Part shown: piece after piece, positions 15,697 through 23,688 of the stretch
Layout of the letters: the number at the start of each line of letters is the position of its first letter
Numbering within the stretch: the first letter of the stretch is position 1
Source: UBA4810 sp002479215
GTDB lineage: Bacteria > Desulfobacterota > Syntrophia > Syntrophales > Smithellaceae
DNA length: 64,000 bases
Direction: 5' to 3'
NCBI GenBank assembly: GCA_049514435.1
Contig: JBEKVB010000012.1
Span: 1 to 64,000, forward strand
Position numbers and translations under genes: made by a program
The notes under the pieces: generated by a model
The model's input: only the letters and a program-made list of their open reading frames with translations
Told to the model about the DNA's origin: nothing
The model's database searches: none

Positions 15697-16151
15697 AGCT
15701 CCGTAATCATCGCCACTTCATCGCAGTAGTCGGGATACTTGGAACAGCGCAAACAATCCGACCAAATCTTCTCCGGCAGAGTTGCCCTATCAACTTCTTT
15801 AAAGGCCAGCCGGGCAAATAAATCTCTTTTGTAGGTAAGAGTAAATATCTTAAAGAGACCCAGTGTAATGGCTTCGGAAATGCAGGCTTCCACAAGTTCT
15901 TTGCCGATGCCTTTTCCCCGATGATTTTCGTCAACATAGAGCGAGCGGATTTCCGCGAGATTTTCCCAGATGATGTTCATCGCGCAAATGCCGGCCACTG
16001 ACGATTCGTCCTCATCATAATAAACAAAAAAATCCCGTAAAGAATTGTAAATATCCATCAAAGAGCGCGGCAACATTTCACCCTTTCCCGCCGATGAATT
16101 TATCAGGCGGTGAATCGTTTTCACGTCATCAATGCGCGCTTTCCTCAACAT
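15693..16151 (-). CDS. GNAT acetyltransferase, short N-acetylglutamate-synthase-like
   Basis: A 152-residue GNAT-fold enzyme: LRKARIDDVKTIHRLI at the start, the acetyl-CoA binding loop ENHRGKGIGKELVEA near residue 95, and a C-terminal IWSDCLRCSKYPDYCDEVAMI with four Cys that could bind a metal. From memory this layout matches the short ArgA-type proteins of Desulfobacterota that make N-acetylglutamate for arginine synthesis, but the substrate is not shown by sequence. It overlaps recN upstream by 7 bases and mltA downstream by 4, consistent with tight coupling of four genes of unrelated pathways. Confidence 0.75.
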   Translation of the reverse strand: MLRKARIDDVKTIHRLINSSAGKGEMLPRSLMDIYNSLRDFFVYYDEDESSVAGICAMNIIWENLAEIRSLYVDENHRGKGIGKELVEACISEAITLGLFKIFTLTYKRDLFARLAFKEVDRATLPEKIWSDCLRCSKYPDYCDEVAMITEL

Positions 16152-17863
16152 TTTCCTCTCCCGCCTGAATTACTGGAATTTGATATTTTGGAACCGTCAA
16201 TCATCTCGCGGGCATGCTGGCGTGTAGTCTGCGTTACATCCACTCCGCCCAGCATCCGGCTGATTTCTTCAATCTTTTGTCCCTCATCAAGTTTTTCCAC
16301 GGAAGTGGTTGTCCTGCCTTTCATGATCTTTTTGGAAACATACAAATGATCCTCTCCAAAACAAGCAATTTGCGGCAAATGGGTGATACAAATGACCTGA
16401 TGATTGACGGACACCTCTTTTAATTTGCGGCCGACAATTTCTGCGGTGGCTCCGCCGATACCGTTATCTACCTCGTCAAAAATAATCGTCGCCACAGAAC
16501 CTGTGCGCGACAAAACATTTTTCAGAGCCAGAACTATCCGCGATAATTCACCGCCGGAAGCAATCTTATTTAGCGGCTTGGGCTCTTCTCCGGCATTAGC
16601 CGTCAGATAAAATTCTATCTCGTCGCCGCCTTTCGGTCCGAAAGATTCGACGCTTTTATCGGCGGCGCTTTTCTTAAAGTTAGCCTGAAAGGAGGCATGC
16701 GGCATATTTAACTCGCGTACTTCTTTATCCACGGCGCCTTTCAGCTTCACCGCCGCTTCCCTTCTGAGTTGAGAAAGAGCAAGCGCTTTTTGCCGTAAAT
16801 TGTTTTTAGCTGTTGTTTCATCTTTCCCCAGATTTTCCAACTCTTCTTCCACGGAAAAAACCCGGCGCAATTCTTCTTCTATTTCTTGTTTTTTGGAAAG
16901 AACACTTTCGAGAGAGCCGCCGTGCTTGCGTTTGAGCCGGCCCAACATTTCGAGACGTTCGTCAATCGCGGAGAGCCTCTCCGGATCAAAGAAAATATTT
17001 TTGCTGTAATCGCGCAGAACCAAAGCCGCTTCCTGCAGTGTAATAAAACTGCCCTCAATATCCGCAGGGGTAATCTTTAAATTTGCATCAATATTTTTGA
17101 TTTCCTTTACCTGATTTTGGACTTCTTTCAGCTTAACGACAGCGGAATCCTTCTCGCCATAGAGCAAATCATAAGCGTGGTTGGCCCAATCTATGAGCTT
17201 TTGCGCATTAGCGAGAACTTTTTTTTCATCAACCAGTTGTATGTCTTCCGCCGGTTGCGGATTAATATCCTGAATTTCTTTTAGCTGAAATTTAAACAAG
17301 TCTGCTTTTTCTTCACGGCTGCGGCGCAAATTTTCCAACTTTTCTATTTTGTTTCTGATTTGTACATATTGATTATACGCTTCGGCATAGGAAGTCCGCA
17401 GCGGCAGACAACCGCCGAATTCATCCAGTATATCTATATGATTTTCGGCATTGAGAATTACCTGATGTTCATGCTGGCCGCAGATATTAATCAGCGATTC
17501 GCTGATGGCGGACAAATTAGCCAACGTTGCCATTTGCCCATTGATGAGCGCTTTGTTTTTGCCGGTACGCGAAATTACCCGGCGGATTATCAGTTCTTCA
17601 CCGTCGGCAAAACCCATGGCCGCTATTTTCTCCCGCAGCTCACTATTGGAGGCGATATTAAAGAGCGCTTCCACCGTTGCCGCGTCCGCCTGCGATCTGA
17701 TCAAGTCCGCAGTCGCTCTATCGCCCAGAAGCAAGCTTACCGCACCGATAATTATCGACTTTCCGGCACCGGTTTCTCCGGAGATAACATTCAGCCCTTC
17801 ACCAAAGGAAACATGGAGTTCATCAATGATGGCAAAGTTTTTAATGCTCAGGTCATTAAGCAT
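16145..17863 (-). CDS. recN: DNA repair protein RecN
   Basis: A 572-residue SMC-like ATPase used in double-strand break repair. Visible features: N-terminal LNDLSIKNFAIIDEL, Walker A SGETGAGKSI, long coiled-coil arms (about 150-365), the ABC signature region ASGGELSRIVLALK, Walker B TIIFDEVDNGIGG, and VICITHLPQIA as the switch motif. Length and order are normal for RecN. The start overlaps the end of nadK by 8 bases. Confidence 0.96.
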   Translation of the reverse strand: MLNDLSIKNFAIIDELHVSFGEGLNVISGETGAGKSIIIGAVSLLLGDRATADLIRSQADAATVEALFNIASNSELREKIAAMGFADGEELIIRRVISRTGKNKALINGQMATLANLSAISESLINICGQHEHQVILNAENHIDILDEFGGCLPLRTSYAEAYNQYVQIRNKIEKLENLRRSREEKADLFKFQLKEIQDINPQPAEDIQLVDEKKVLANAQKLIDWANHAYDLLYGEKDSAVVKLKEVQNQVKEIKNIDANLKITPADIEGSFITLQEAALVLRDYSKNIFFDPERLSAIDERLEMLGRLKRKHGGSLESVLSKKQEIEEELRRVFSVEEELENLGKDETTAKNNLRQKALALSQLRREAAVKLKGAVDKEVRELNMPHASFQANFKKSAADKSVESFGPKGGDEIEFYLTANAGEEPKPLNKIASGGELSRIVLALKNVLSRTGSVATIIFDEVDNGIGGATAEIVGRKLKEVSVNHQVICITHLPQIACFGEDHLYVSKKIMKGRTTTSVEKLDEGQKIEEISRMLGGVDVTQTTRQHAREMIDGSKISNSSNSGGRGKC

Positions 17864-18746
17864 TTTCCCTTTTCCCAGCTCCTGAAGGTAAACCGCCCCA
17901 GCCTAGTTTGGAACGTAATATTTCCCAGTAACTGCGATGCGGTGAAAGAATCAGCTTAGTCACATATTTTGATTTTTTTATAGTCACAACATCTCCGGAC
18001 TCGATTTGGTAAGATTCCTGTCCGTCCAAAGTCAAAGTGGCACCCCTTCCTTTGGACCATAGTCTTATTTTTAAATTCGAATCCTGCGGAAATATAATCG
18101 GGCGGTTAGTCAAAGTGTGGGGACAGATGGGATTAATAATTATCAAGTCTTTTGCGGGGAAAACAATCGGGCCGCCCGCCGAAAGCGAATAGGCCGTGGA
18201 GCCGGTAGGTGTGGAAATAATCAGACCGTCTCCCTTGTAAGTCGTCAGGTACTCGCCGTCAACCGATGTTTCCAGTTCAGTAATGCGGGATAGGTTGCCC
18301 CGATTGATGACAACATCATTCAAGACATCGCCCACATTAGTGCTGGTTTTGCCGTGTTTAATGGCTATAGTCAGCATCATCCTTTTTTCCGCCGTAAACT
18401 TACCGCCCAGAATTAATTCCAATGCTGAGTGCATTTCATTTAAATTGACTTCGGTGAGATAGCCGAAACTGCCCATATTGATTCCCAGAATAGGAACACC
18501 ATGCTTGGCCACATAGCGCGCCGCGCGGAGCATTGTGCCGTCACCGCCTAAAACAACAAGCAGTTGAGATTTACTCGTCAGTTCATCCCATTTAAGCCCG
18601 CCGCGGACACCCATTTTAAGGGCGATTTGAGCCTCCAAAAACACTTCTGTGTTTTTTTCTTCCAGCCACTCTTTTAAAGATTTGGCGTACTGGGCGATTT
18701 TTACTTTTTCTACATTGGCAACAATCCCGACTTTCTTGATTTTCAG
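17856..18746 (-). CDS. nadK: NAD kinase
   Basis: A 296-residue NAD kinase, which makes NADP from NAD and ATP. Motifs: VVLGGDGTMLRAARY (GGDG, catalytic Asp), the NE/D motif region VLNDVVINRG, and YKGDGLIISTPTGSTAYSLSAGGPI. The likely start is unusual. The frame is open to 18893, but homology begins at KIKKVGIVANVEK, and the only well-spaced ribosome-binding site (AGGAGG) is followed eight bases later by CTG at 18746. Upstream TTG codons at 18893 and 18887 lack a site and would translate a structured repeat. It heads the nadK-recN-GNAT-mltA unit. Confidence 0.9.
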   Translation of the reverse strand: MKIKKVGIVANVEKVKIAQYAKSLKEWLEEKNTEVFLEAQIALKMGVRGGLKWDELTSKSQLLVVLGGDGTMLRAARYVAKHGVPILGINMGSFGYLTEVNLNEMHSALELILGGKFTAEKRMMLTIAIKHGKTSTNVGDVLNDVVINRGNLSRITELETSVDGEYLTTYKGDGLIISTPTGSTAYSLSAGGPIVFPAKDLIIINPICPHTLTNRPIIFPQDSNLKIRLWSKGRGATLTLDGQESYQIESGDVVTIKKSKYVTKLILSPHRSYWEILRSKLGWGGLPSGAGKRENA

Positions 18747-18764
18747 TGGAGCTACCTCCTGCAG

Positions 18765-18880
18765 GAGCCGGCGGCTCCCTATAATAGCGCGACCTCCCGC
18801 GAGTACAGCCTGCCCTCGACCTGATCGGGGGGCGCATTCCTCTCCCTGCTGGTGTCGAGGGATTCCAAGTCGCGGGATCG
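18765..18880. repeat. Nested inverted repeat upstream of nadK
   Basis: Two perfect 8-bp inverted pairs are nested: TCCCGCGA (18795-18802) with TCGCGGGA (18870-18877), and CCCTCGAC (18813-18820) with GTCGAGGG (18854-18861). A further palindrome, GGAGCCGGCGGCTCC, sits beside the nadK ribosome-binding site at about 18765-18779. Folded as RNA it would form a long branched hairpin directly before nadK. It may be an inserted dispersed element or a regulatory leader; no second copy is present in this window. Confidence 0.6.
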
Positions 18881-19000
18881 ATCGCAACCTCAAAATATGA
18901 AGCTCACTAACATAAAAAAAAGCCGCTGTCTATGCATAAAAATTTACCGATATATTTACAAAACAATTGATTTTTTAGGATAATTAACGAGGATAAAGTC

Positions 19001-19028
19001 TTGACAGATTCAGGACGTTTAATATACG
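19001..19028 (+). promoter_or_regulatory. Promoter of rdgC
   Basis: TTGACA (19001-19006) and TATACG (19023-19028) are spaced by 16 bases. The predicted transcript start near 19035 leaves an 18-base leader with a GAGGTG ribosome-binding site before the ATG at 19053. Confidence 0.65.
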
Positions 19029-19052
19029 GTGCACGCCGATGAGGTGCTAATT

Positions 19053-20123
19053 ATGGGTCTGCTCAAAGGCAATTTTACTTTTATGAGATTTCATGTGGAA
19101 GGTCAGCTACCGCCGGCATTTTTGAATTTCGTCAATAGCCGGATTAAAGCCAATGCTTTTCGTGAGGCGTCCAAATCAACGGCAGAAAAGCGGCTCGGTT
19201 GGGTTTCTCTTACCAATGTGCTGGATGCTGACTTCGAAAAGGCTGATTATGCGCTGGGTGATTATCTCATTTTTTGCCTGCGCATTGATCGCAAGCTGAT
19301 CCCGCCCAAATTGATGAAACTCAAATTAATGACGGAAGAAAGAAACTATCTTACCCAAAGCTCAGACTCCAGCCGGATTAATAAACAAACCGCAACAGCT
19401 ATCAAAGATAAGGTTAAATTAGAACTTCTGGCTAAACTTGATCCCGTACCTTCTTTTTATGATGTCTGCTGGGCCATAGGACAAAACAAGATTTATTTTT
19501 CCTCGCTTGCCGATACGGTCGCGGATGATTTCGTTGATTTGTTCCAGAAAACTTTTTCTTTAAATCTTCAACGCTTTTTGCCGCAAGAAAATCCGCAGAT
19601 AGTAAAAAATGATGAACCCGCAGAGGCTATCTCTCTTATTGGCCGTGAATTTTTAACCTGGCTTTGGTTTAAATCAGAAGAACGCAACGGCAGGATAGCG
19701 CTAACCGACAGTGAAGAAGTCGAACTTCATTTCTTGAAAAGAATTGTTTTGGAATCCGGCGAAGGCGAGTATTCCCAAGGTGTTGTTTGTCATGGAATCC
19801 ACACCGAACTTAAAGAAGGCAAGGAAGCTATCCGCCAAGGGAAAAAAGTTAAAGAAGCGGGAATCAAGCTAAGTTATAATCAAAATGAATGGGAATTTAC
19901 TTTTAAAGCCGATTCTTTTAATTTTCATTCATTGAGCCTGCCGGCAATAAGCTCACCGGAAACTCCAGAAGACCCTTCGGGAAACCTATTGGAAAGAATT
20001 TATCTTATAGAAAACGCAGTAAAAACAATGGATAAACTTTTCGAATCTTTTTTACGTATCCGTTATTTACCCCAGTGGGAAGAGCGTGAGTTGAAACTTA
20101 TGGCCAAGTGGCTGGAACATTAA
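19053..20123 (+). CDS. rdgC: Recombination-associated protein RdgC-like
   Basis: A 356-residue protein whose start, MGLLKGNFTFMRFHVEG, and segment EKRLGWVSLTNVLDADF match the RdgC family, ring-shaped double-stranded-DNA binding proteins that restrain RecA and aid replication. LIGREFLTWLWFKSEE and the C-terminal IRYLPQWEERELKLMAKWL also fit. Similarity to E. coli RdgC is distant, as for other Desulfobacterota copies. The start at 19053 (GAGGTG site) is preferred over 19029, which would lie almost at the transcript start. It is transcribed alone from its own promoter. Confidence 0.75.
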   Translation: MGLLKGNFTFMRFHVEGQLPPAFLNFVNSRIKANAFREASKSTAEKRLGWVSLTNVLDADFEKADYALGDYLIFCLRIDRKLIPPKLMKLKLMTEERNYLTQSSDSSRINKQTATAIKDKVKLELLAKLDPVPSFYDVCWAIGQNKIYFSSLADTVADDFVDLFQKTFSLNLQRFLPQENPQIVKNDEPAEAISLIGREFLTWLWFKSEERNGRIALTDSEEVELHFLKRIVLESGEGEYSQGVVCHGIHTELKEGKEAIRQGKKVKEAGIKLSYNQNEWEFTFKADSFNFHSLSLPAISSPETPEDPSGNLLERIYLIENAVKTMDKLFESFLRIRYLPQWEERELKLMAKWLEH

Positions 20124-20179
20124 TACTAATTTCCGGGCGGTAAGGCAATGCTCTCAAATTTTTCCCCAACCGGAAATAC

Positions 20180-20830
20180 TTAGCGATACAGGTAAGGCCG
20201 CATGGCATTTTCCAGCATTTGTCTTTGATTTTCAATATCCGCTTTATCTTTTGCCGGCGGCAGTTTTATCTGGGGACAAAAGTTAACAGTAACACGCGCG
20301 AAAGGTTTAGGAACCATAAATTTATCCCAGCTGTGCATATACCAGGATCGATCGGCCCTGGCGTACACAGGAACAATAGCGGCATCAGCGCCGTGGGCAA
20401 GGGCAATGACACCGGCCTTAACAATGCCTGCCGGGCCCCTTGGCCCATCCAGAATGTGCGCCGCCAGCCGGTGTTGTTTTATCCTGTTTATCATTTCTTT
20501 CAGGGCAGTCCCGCCGCCGCGGGAGGAAGAACCCCATACGGTATAACATCCGGCCCTTTGAGCAACACCGGCGGCAATTTGTCCATCCAAACTTCGGGAA
20601 GTCATCAAGGCGGTCGAGTATTTTTTGTATCTCTTAAAAACCCGAACGCCGACAAAAAACTGCTGATGCCAGGCGCAGATAATAATCCTTCCACCCTCTT
20701 CCAGATACTTGAACCATTCGGCTTCATTTTCTATCTTCAGACGAAATGTCACGCAATACAGCCGAACGGCCCAGTAAAGAAGTGCTCCGGCAAACCTGGT
20801 CTTGGCAAATTTACGCAGTTTCTTGAACAT
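20180..20830 (-). CDS. Lysophospholipid acyltransferase family protein (DUF374 type)
   Basis: A 216-residue membrane-associated acyltransferase-like protein. Features: an N-terminal hydrophobic segment (FAGALLYWAVRLYCVTF), IIICAWHQQFFVGV with the conserved His, SRSLDGQIAAGVAQRAG, GSSSRGGGTALKEM, and ILDGPRGPAGIVKAGVIALA, the DUF374 arrangement. DUF374 proteins are thought to act in lipid A or phospholipid assembly, but the substrate is not established here. The ATG at 20830 gives correct spacing from AGGA; 20836 is too close. It is convergent with rdgC. Confidence 0.85.
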   Translation of the reverse strand: MFKKLRKFAKTRFAGALLYWAVRLYCVTFRLKIENEAEWFKYLEEGGRIIICAWHQQFFVGVRVFKRYKKYSTALMTSRSLDGQIAAGVAQRAGCYTVWGSSSRGGGTALKEMINRIKQHRLAAHILDGPRGPAGIVKAGVIALAHGADAAIVPVYARADRSWYMHSWDKFMVPKPFARVTVNFCPQIKLPPAKDKADIENQRQMLENAMRPYLYR

Positions 20831-20839
20831 TTCCATATC

Positions 20840-21152
20840 CTAAAAATCAATTTCACGACCAGCAAAAATATTCATGATCAAGGCAAACAGAGTAAGTATC
20901 TTTTAAATATCTGCAGGTGATTGTTTGGATAGTTTAACCGCTGATAGTTTTGCTAGAAAACCATTTAAAGGCAGTCTCAATCACGGGTATTCTACCCTCC
21001 GCTTCACGGGATTGTTCAACTTGCCAATTCCGATGTGCTTCGCTTTCGGAATTGGAGTTTCACGACCGCCGCTTCACGGGATTGTTCAACTTGCCAATTC
21101 CGATGTGCTTCGCTTTCGGAATTGGAGTTTCACGAATAAAAGCGGCTTGGTA
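20840..21152. repeat. Intergenic region with a 70-bp tandem repeat
   Basis: No gene is supported here. Two copies of a 65-bp unit (21001-21065 and 21071-21135, period 70) are identical from GCTTCACGGG to GTTTCACGA. Each contains the inverted pair CCAATTCCGA/TCGGAATTGG separated by 12 nt, so each can form a hairpin. The second copy ends 17 bp before the bamD stop. A divergent copy in opposite orientation lies at 22319-22386, on the other side of bamD and trxA. Confidence 0.85.
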
Positions 21153-21929
21153 TTATTTTTTTGCGGTTCTGGTTTTTTCTTGCTGGGCCTTTTTTAATTT
21201 TTCTTCCTCGGCTTTTTTCAACTTCTCTTCTTCGGCAATTTTCACTTTGGTTTCATTAATAAAATATTCCACCTTATAATCAAGACCGACGTTCGCGTAA
21301 TCTCGCGCCACTGTTTCAAAACGGGCGAGGGCGGCCTGATATTTTTTCTGTTTGAAATAAAACTGCCCCACATAAAATTCTTGTTCCGCCAGCTTTTGCT
21401 TGCATTCGCGAATCAACTTCTCGGCCATGGTGGCAAATTTACTATCAGGGTAACGGGACACAACTTTTTCCAGTCCTTTTTTTGCTTTAATTGCCGCCGT
21501 CTGATCGCGATCGATTGCTTCTATTTGGTTGTACTGGCACATACCCGTTTGGTAGAGGGCATAGGGAACATTCTCGTTAGTAGGATGAAGAGTGATAAAA
21601 TCGTTGTATGCATTTTCCGCTTCCGAGTATTCCTTATCACTATAATAGCAATCGGCTATTCCTATTTCCGCTAAAACAGCCAGATTATGCAGGGGATATT
21701 CTTCTTTAACCCTCATAAAATATTCCCGGGCTTTTTTATAATCGTGATAATAATTGCTTTTCTGAAATTCGGCAGCTCCGCGCGAGTAAAGCCCTTCCGG
21801 AGTATTCTTGACCGTTTCTTTCTTGCTAAATATATCCAATAAAGAACAGCCACTAAAGCAGCATAATGCCAATAAAACAATTATGAATATTTTCCAATTA
21901 AATGTTTCCCGCAATATTTTTAAATACAT
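21153..21929 (-). CDS. bamD: Outer membrane assembly lipoprotein BamD
   Basis: A 258-residue lipoprotein (FIIVLLALCCFSGC lipobox near residue 28). It is built of TPR repeats in the BamD order: SRGAAEFQKSNYYHDYKKAREYFMRVKEEYP, AEIGIADCYYSDKEYSEAENAYNDFITLHP, PYALYQTGMCQYNQ, and YVGQFYFKQKKYQAALARFETVARDYAN. BamD supports folding of beta-barrel proteins in the outer membrane. The C-terminus carries a low-complexity basic tail with EEEKLKKA repeated twice, beyond the usual end. It is followed by the tandem repeat. Confidence 0.9.
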   Translation of the reverse strand: MYLKILRETFNWKIFIIVLLALCCFSGCSLLDIFSKKETVKNTPEGLYSRGAAEFQKSNYYHDYKKAREYFMRVKEEYPLHNLAVLAEIGIADCYYSDKEYSEAENAYNDFITLHPTNENVPYALYQTGMCQYNQIEAIDRDQTAAIKAKKGLEKVVSRYPDSKFATMAEKLIRECKQKLAEQEFYVGQFYFKQKKYQAALARFETVARDYANVGLDYKVEYFINETKVKIAEEEKLKKAEEEKLKKAQQEKTRTAKK

Positions 21930-21962
21930 GTCTTCACTACCTTTCAGCGGTACATTCTTGAT

Positions 21963-22292
21963 TTATAAACTTTTCTTAACGAATTCTTCCAGTTTTTCTT
22001 TAGGAACAAGGCCGATGAGAGTATCGAGTACTTTGCCTTCCTTAAAAAGGATCAGGGTTGGTATGCTCCGCACAGCGAAATTAAGCGCTGTTTTTTGATT
22101 TTCGTCAACATTTAATTTCATTATTTTGACGCTGTCTTGGAATTGCCCGGCAAGCTCTTCTACTATAGGGCCGATAGCTTTACAAGGCCCGCACCAGGGC
22201 GCCCAAAAATCGATGAGCACTGGCTTGGCGCTTTTCAGAACTTCACCTTCGAAGTTATCGTCGGTGGCGACGCCTAAAAATTCACTGCTCAC
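21963..22292 (-). CDS. trxA: Thioredoxin
   Basis: A 109-residue thioredoxin with the redox motif WCGPCK in FWAPWCGPCKAIGPIVEEL, the cis-proline region SIPTLILFKEGK, and the family's normal length. It serves as a cytosolic disulfide reductant. The start is GTG (22292) with AAGGAGG about 10 bases upstream. It lies 33 bp before bamD on the same strand, so the two are probably co-transcribed. Confidence 0.96.
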   Translation of the reverse strand: MSSEFLGVATDDNFEGEVLKSAKPVLIDFWAPWCGPCKAIGPIVEELAGQFQDSVKIMKLNVDENQKTALNFAVRSIPTLILFKEGKVLDTLIGLVPKEKLEEFVKKSL

Positions 22293-22318
22293 TAATCGCG
22301 CCCTCCTTAACTTTTTTT

Positions 22319-22386
22319 GTGAGACTCCAATTCCGAAAGCGAAGTTTATAACCTAAAGGTCACACGTCGGAATTGGTAAGTCGAAT
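22319..22386 (+). repeat. Divergent inverted copy of the 65-bp repeat
   Basis: The reverse complement of the 21001-21135 unit matches here: GTGAGACTCCAATTCCGAAA then GCGAAG, an extra stretch of about 15 nt, then TCGGAATTGGTAAGT. Together with the tandem pair it brackets bamD-trxA with copies in opposite orientation. Confidence 0.7.
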
Positions 22387-22396
22387 CAATGAAACT

Positions 22397-22428
22397 CAGA
22401 TATTACAAGCGCAGTGCAGTAATATCTG
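22397..22428. repeat. Perfect 10-bp inverted repeat
   Basis: CAGATATTAC and GTAATATCTG flank a 12-nt loop. It could be an operator or a transcript-end hairpin; there is no T-run. The function is unknown. Confidence 0.5.
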
Positions 22429-22629
22429 TTAATTGAATTGATCCCGCCATAGGCGGAGGGTATATTACCTAGCCCCTTGGAGCGGAATTTAAGTCCAGGG
22501 CATATCTTGGATTCATACCCATGATTGCACGCCTATATGTCATAAAGGAACCCCCAAAGTCAAACGCTATTTGGCAATAGTTTTTGATTGCTAAATGACG
22601 ATTTGTTTTATATTAAAAAACTTAAATTA

Positions 22630-22793
22630 ATGCCAATTTGCAGGCAAAAGAGGACCTCGGCGGCAAGGAAGAGGCAACCTTGCATGCGCCGGGCGGGCAG
22701 CAGGCGTATTTTTTATACATTGAGGAGCCGATGACCCGACATACGCCAGGCAGGCTCCGCCAACAAAAGGTAGCCAAATGGATGTGAATTGGA
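22630..22793. repeat. Palindromic element, degenerate copy A1
   Basis: It shares the core of the elements at 23564 and 56523: CGGCGGCAAGGAAGAGGC, GGCGTAT...ATAC, TTGAGGAGCCGATGAC and CCAACAAAAGGTAGCC. It is about 40 bp longer through extra sequence in its middle, and its terminal repeats are eroded. The right end runs into the GGAGGAGG ribosome-binding site of the next gene. Confidence 0.65.
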
Positions 22794-22803
22794 GGAGGTT
22801 TTT

Positions 22804-23517
22804 ATGGGTCTCTTAGGTGTTATTTCCACCAAATTAGTCATGGAAAGAAGCGATTTATTAAAAAAGGGCAAAGCCAGACCGATGAAAAACGAATTCGGTC
22901 GGACTGAAATATTTCTCACAGATAGAATAGCCTTGATTTTACGACACGGCAATGACCCTAATAATCATATTTTACCTCATTTGATTAATCATCGCGCCAA
23001 TTTGCACGCTCTAAAGGACATCGGCGTAACCGAAATAGTCGGCATCAATTCCACCGGTTCTTTAAAAAAGAATTTATGCCCGGGAATGATCGTTGTTCCC
23101 GATGATTTTATCACGCTTACCGCCACTCCCACCATTTATCAAAATAGCACTGTTCATATCACTCCCTCATTAAACGAAAAAGTGCGGCAAAAGATTATTA
23201 AAGCGGCACGAAGCTGTGAAATTGATTTTGCAGATAAGGGAACTTATTGGCAAACGCATGGTCCGAGACTGGAGACAAAAGCGGAAATCAAAATGATGGC
23301 CAATTTTGCCGATATTGTCGGCATGACTATGGCCAATGAAGCGGTAATAGCTCTGGAGATGGATATGTCTTACGCTTCTGCCTGTTCCATTGATAATTTC
23401 GGTAATGGCTTGCTTACTGAACCTTTAAGTATGGAAGAGATACTTGCCGGCATTAGTAAAAACGCCGATTTAATGATTCGATTACTGGAAAGTTATTTGA
23501 AAATTTCCTATCCGTAA
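22804..23517 (+). CDS. MTA/purine-nucleoside phosphorylase family protein
   Basis: A 237-residue enzyme of the PNP/MTAP family, which splits methylthioadenosine or purine nucleosides with phosphate. Visible motifs: GINSTGSLKKNLCPGMIVVPDDFI, the family signature YWQTHGPRLETKAEIKMM, and IVGMTMANEAVIALEMDMSYA with the substrate-binding Met-Glu region. The ATG at 22804 has GGAGGAGG; an upstream in-frame codon at 22789 lies in the repeat. The gene stands alone between repeat elements. It probably belongs to methionine salvage, but the exact nucleoside is not determined. Confidence 0.85.
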   Translation: MGLLGVISTKLVMERSDLLKKGKARPMKNEFGRTEIFLTDRIALILRHGNDPNNHILPHLINHRANLHALKDIGVTEIVGINSTGSLKKNLCPGMIVVPDDFITLTATPTIYQNSTVHITPSLNEKVRQKIIKAARSCEIDFADKGTYWQTHGPRLETKAEIKMMANFADIVGMTMANEAVIALEMDMSYASACSIDNFGNGLLTEPLSMEEILAGISKNADLMIRLLESYLKISYP

Positions 23518-23563
23518 AAACGACTTTGAATTATCGAGGGGTAAGCTACAGGAAGTTATATTA

Positions 23564-23688
23564 ATACCAAGTCGCCTTTAAAAGGATATCGAGGCGGCAA
23601 GGAAGAGGCGACGCAGGCGTATAGTATCATACGTTGAAGAGCCGATGACGATACCAACAAAGATAGCCGAATGAAGGCGACTTGGTAT
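23564..23688. repeat. MITE-like palindromic element, copy A2
   Basis: A 125-bp element with perfect 15-bp terminal inverted repeats (ATACCAAGTCGCCTT/AAGGCGACTTGGTAT). It has a central hairpin GCGTATagtatcATACGT and the family core GAGGCGGCAAGGAAGAGGCG and GAGCCGATGACGATACCAAC. Its last base is the first base of the stop codon of the neighbouring minus-strand gene. Confidence 0.85.

Larger units (their letters stand above)
22293..22803. other. Intergenic region rich in repeats between divergent trxA and the phosphorylase gene
   Basis: No gene is supported. It holds a divergent, inverted copy of the bamD-side repeat (22319-22386), a perfect 10-bp inverted repeat (CAGATATTAC/GTAATATCTG, 22397-22428) with a 12-nt loop, and a degenerate copy of the palindromic element family (22630-22793) that ends at the phosphorylase ribosome-binding site. 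Confidence 0.7.

Noticed and set aside
20925..21279. Plus-strand ORFs repeating GLFNLPIPMCFAFGIGVS
   Set aside because: They come from translation of the 70-bp tandem DNA repeat, not from a gene.
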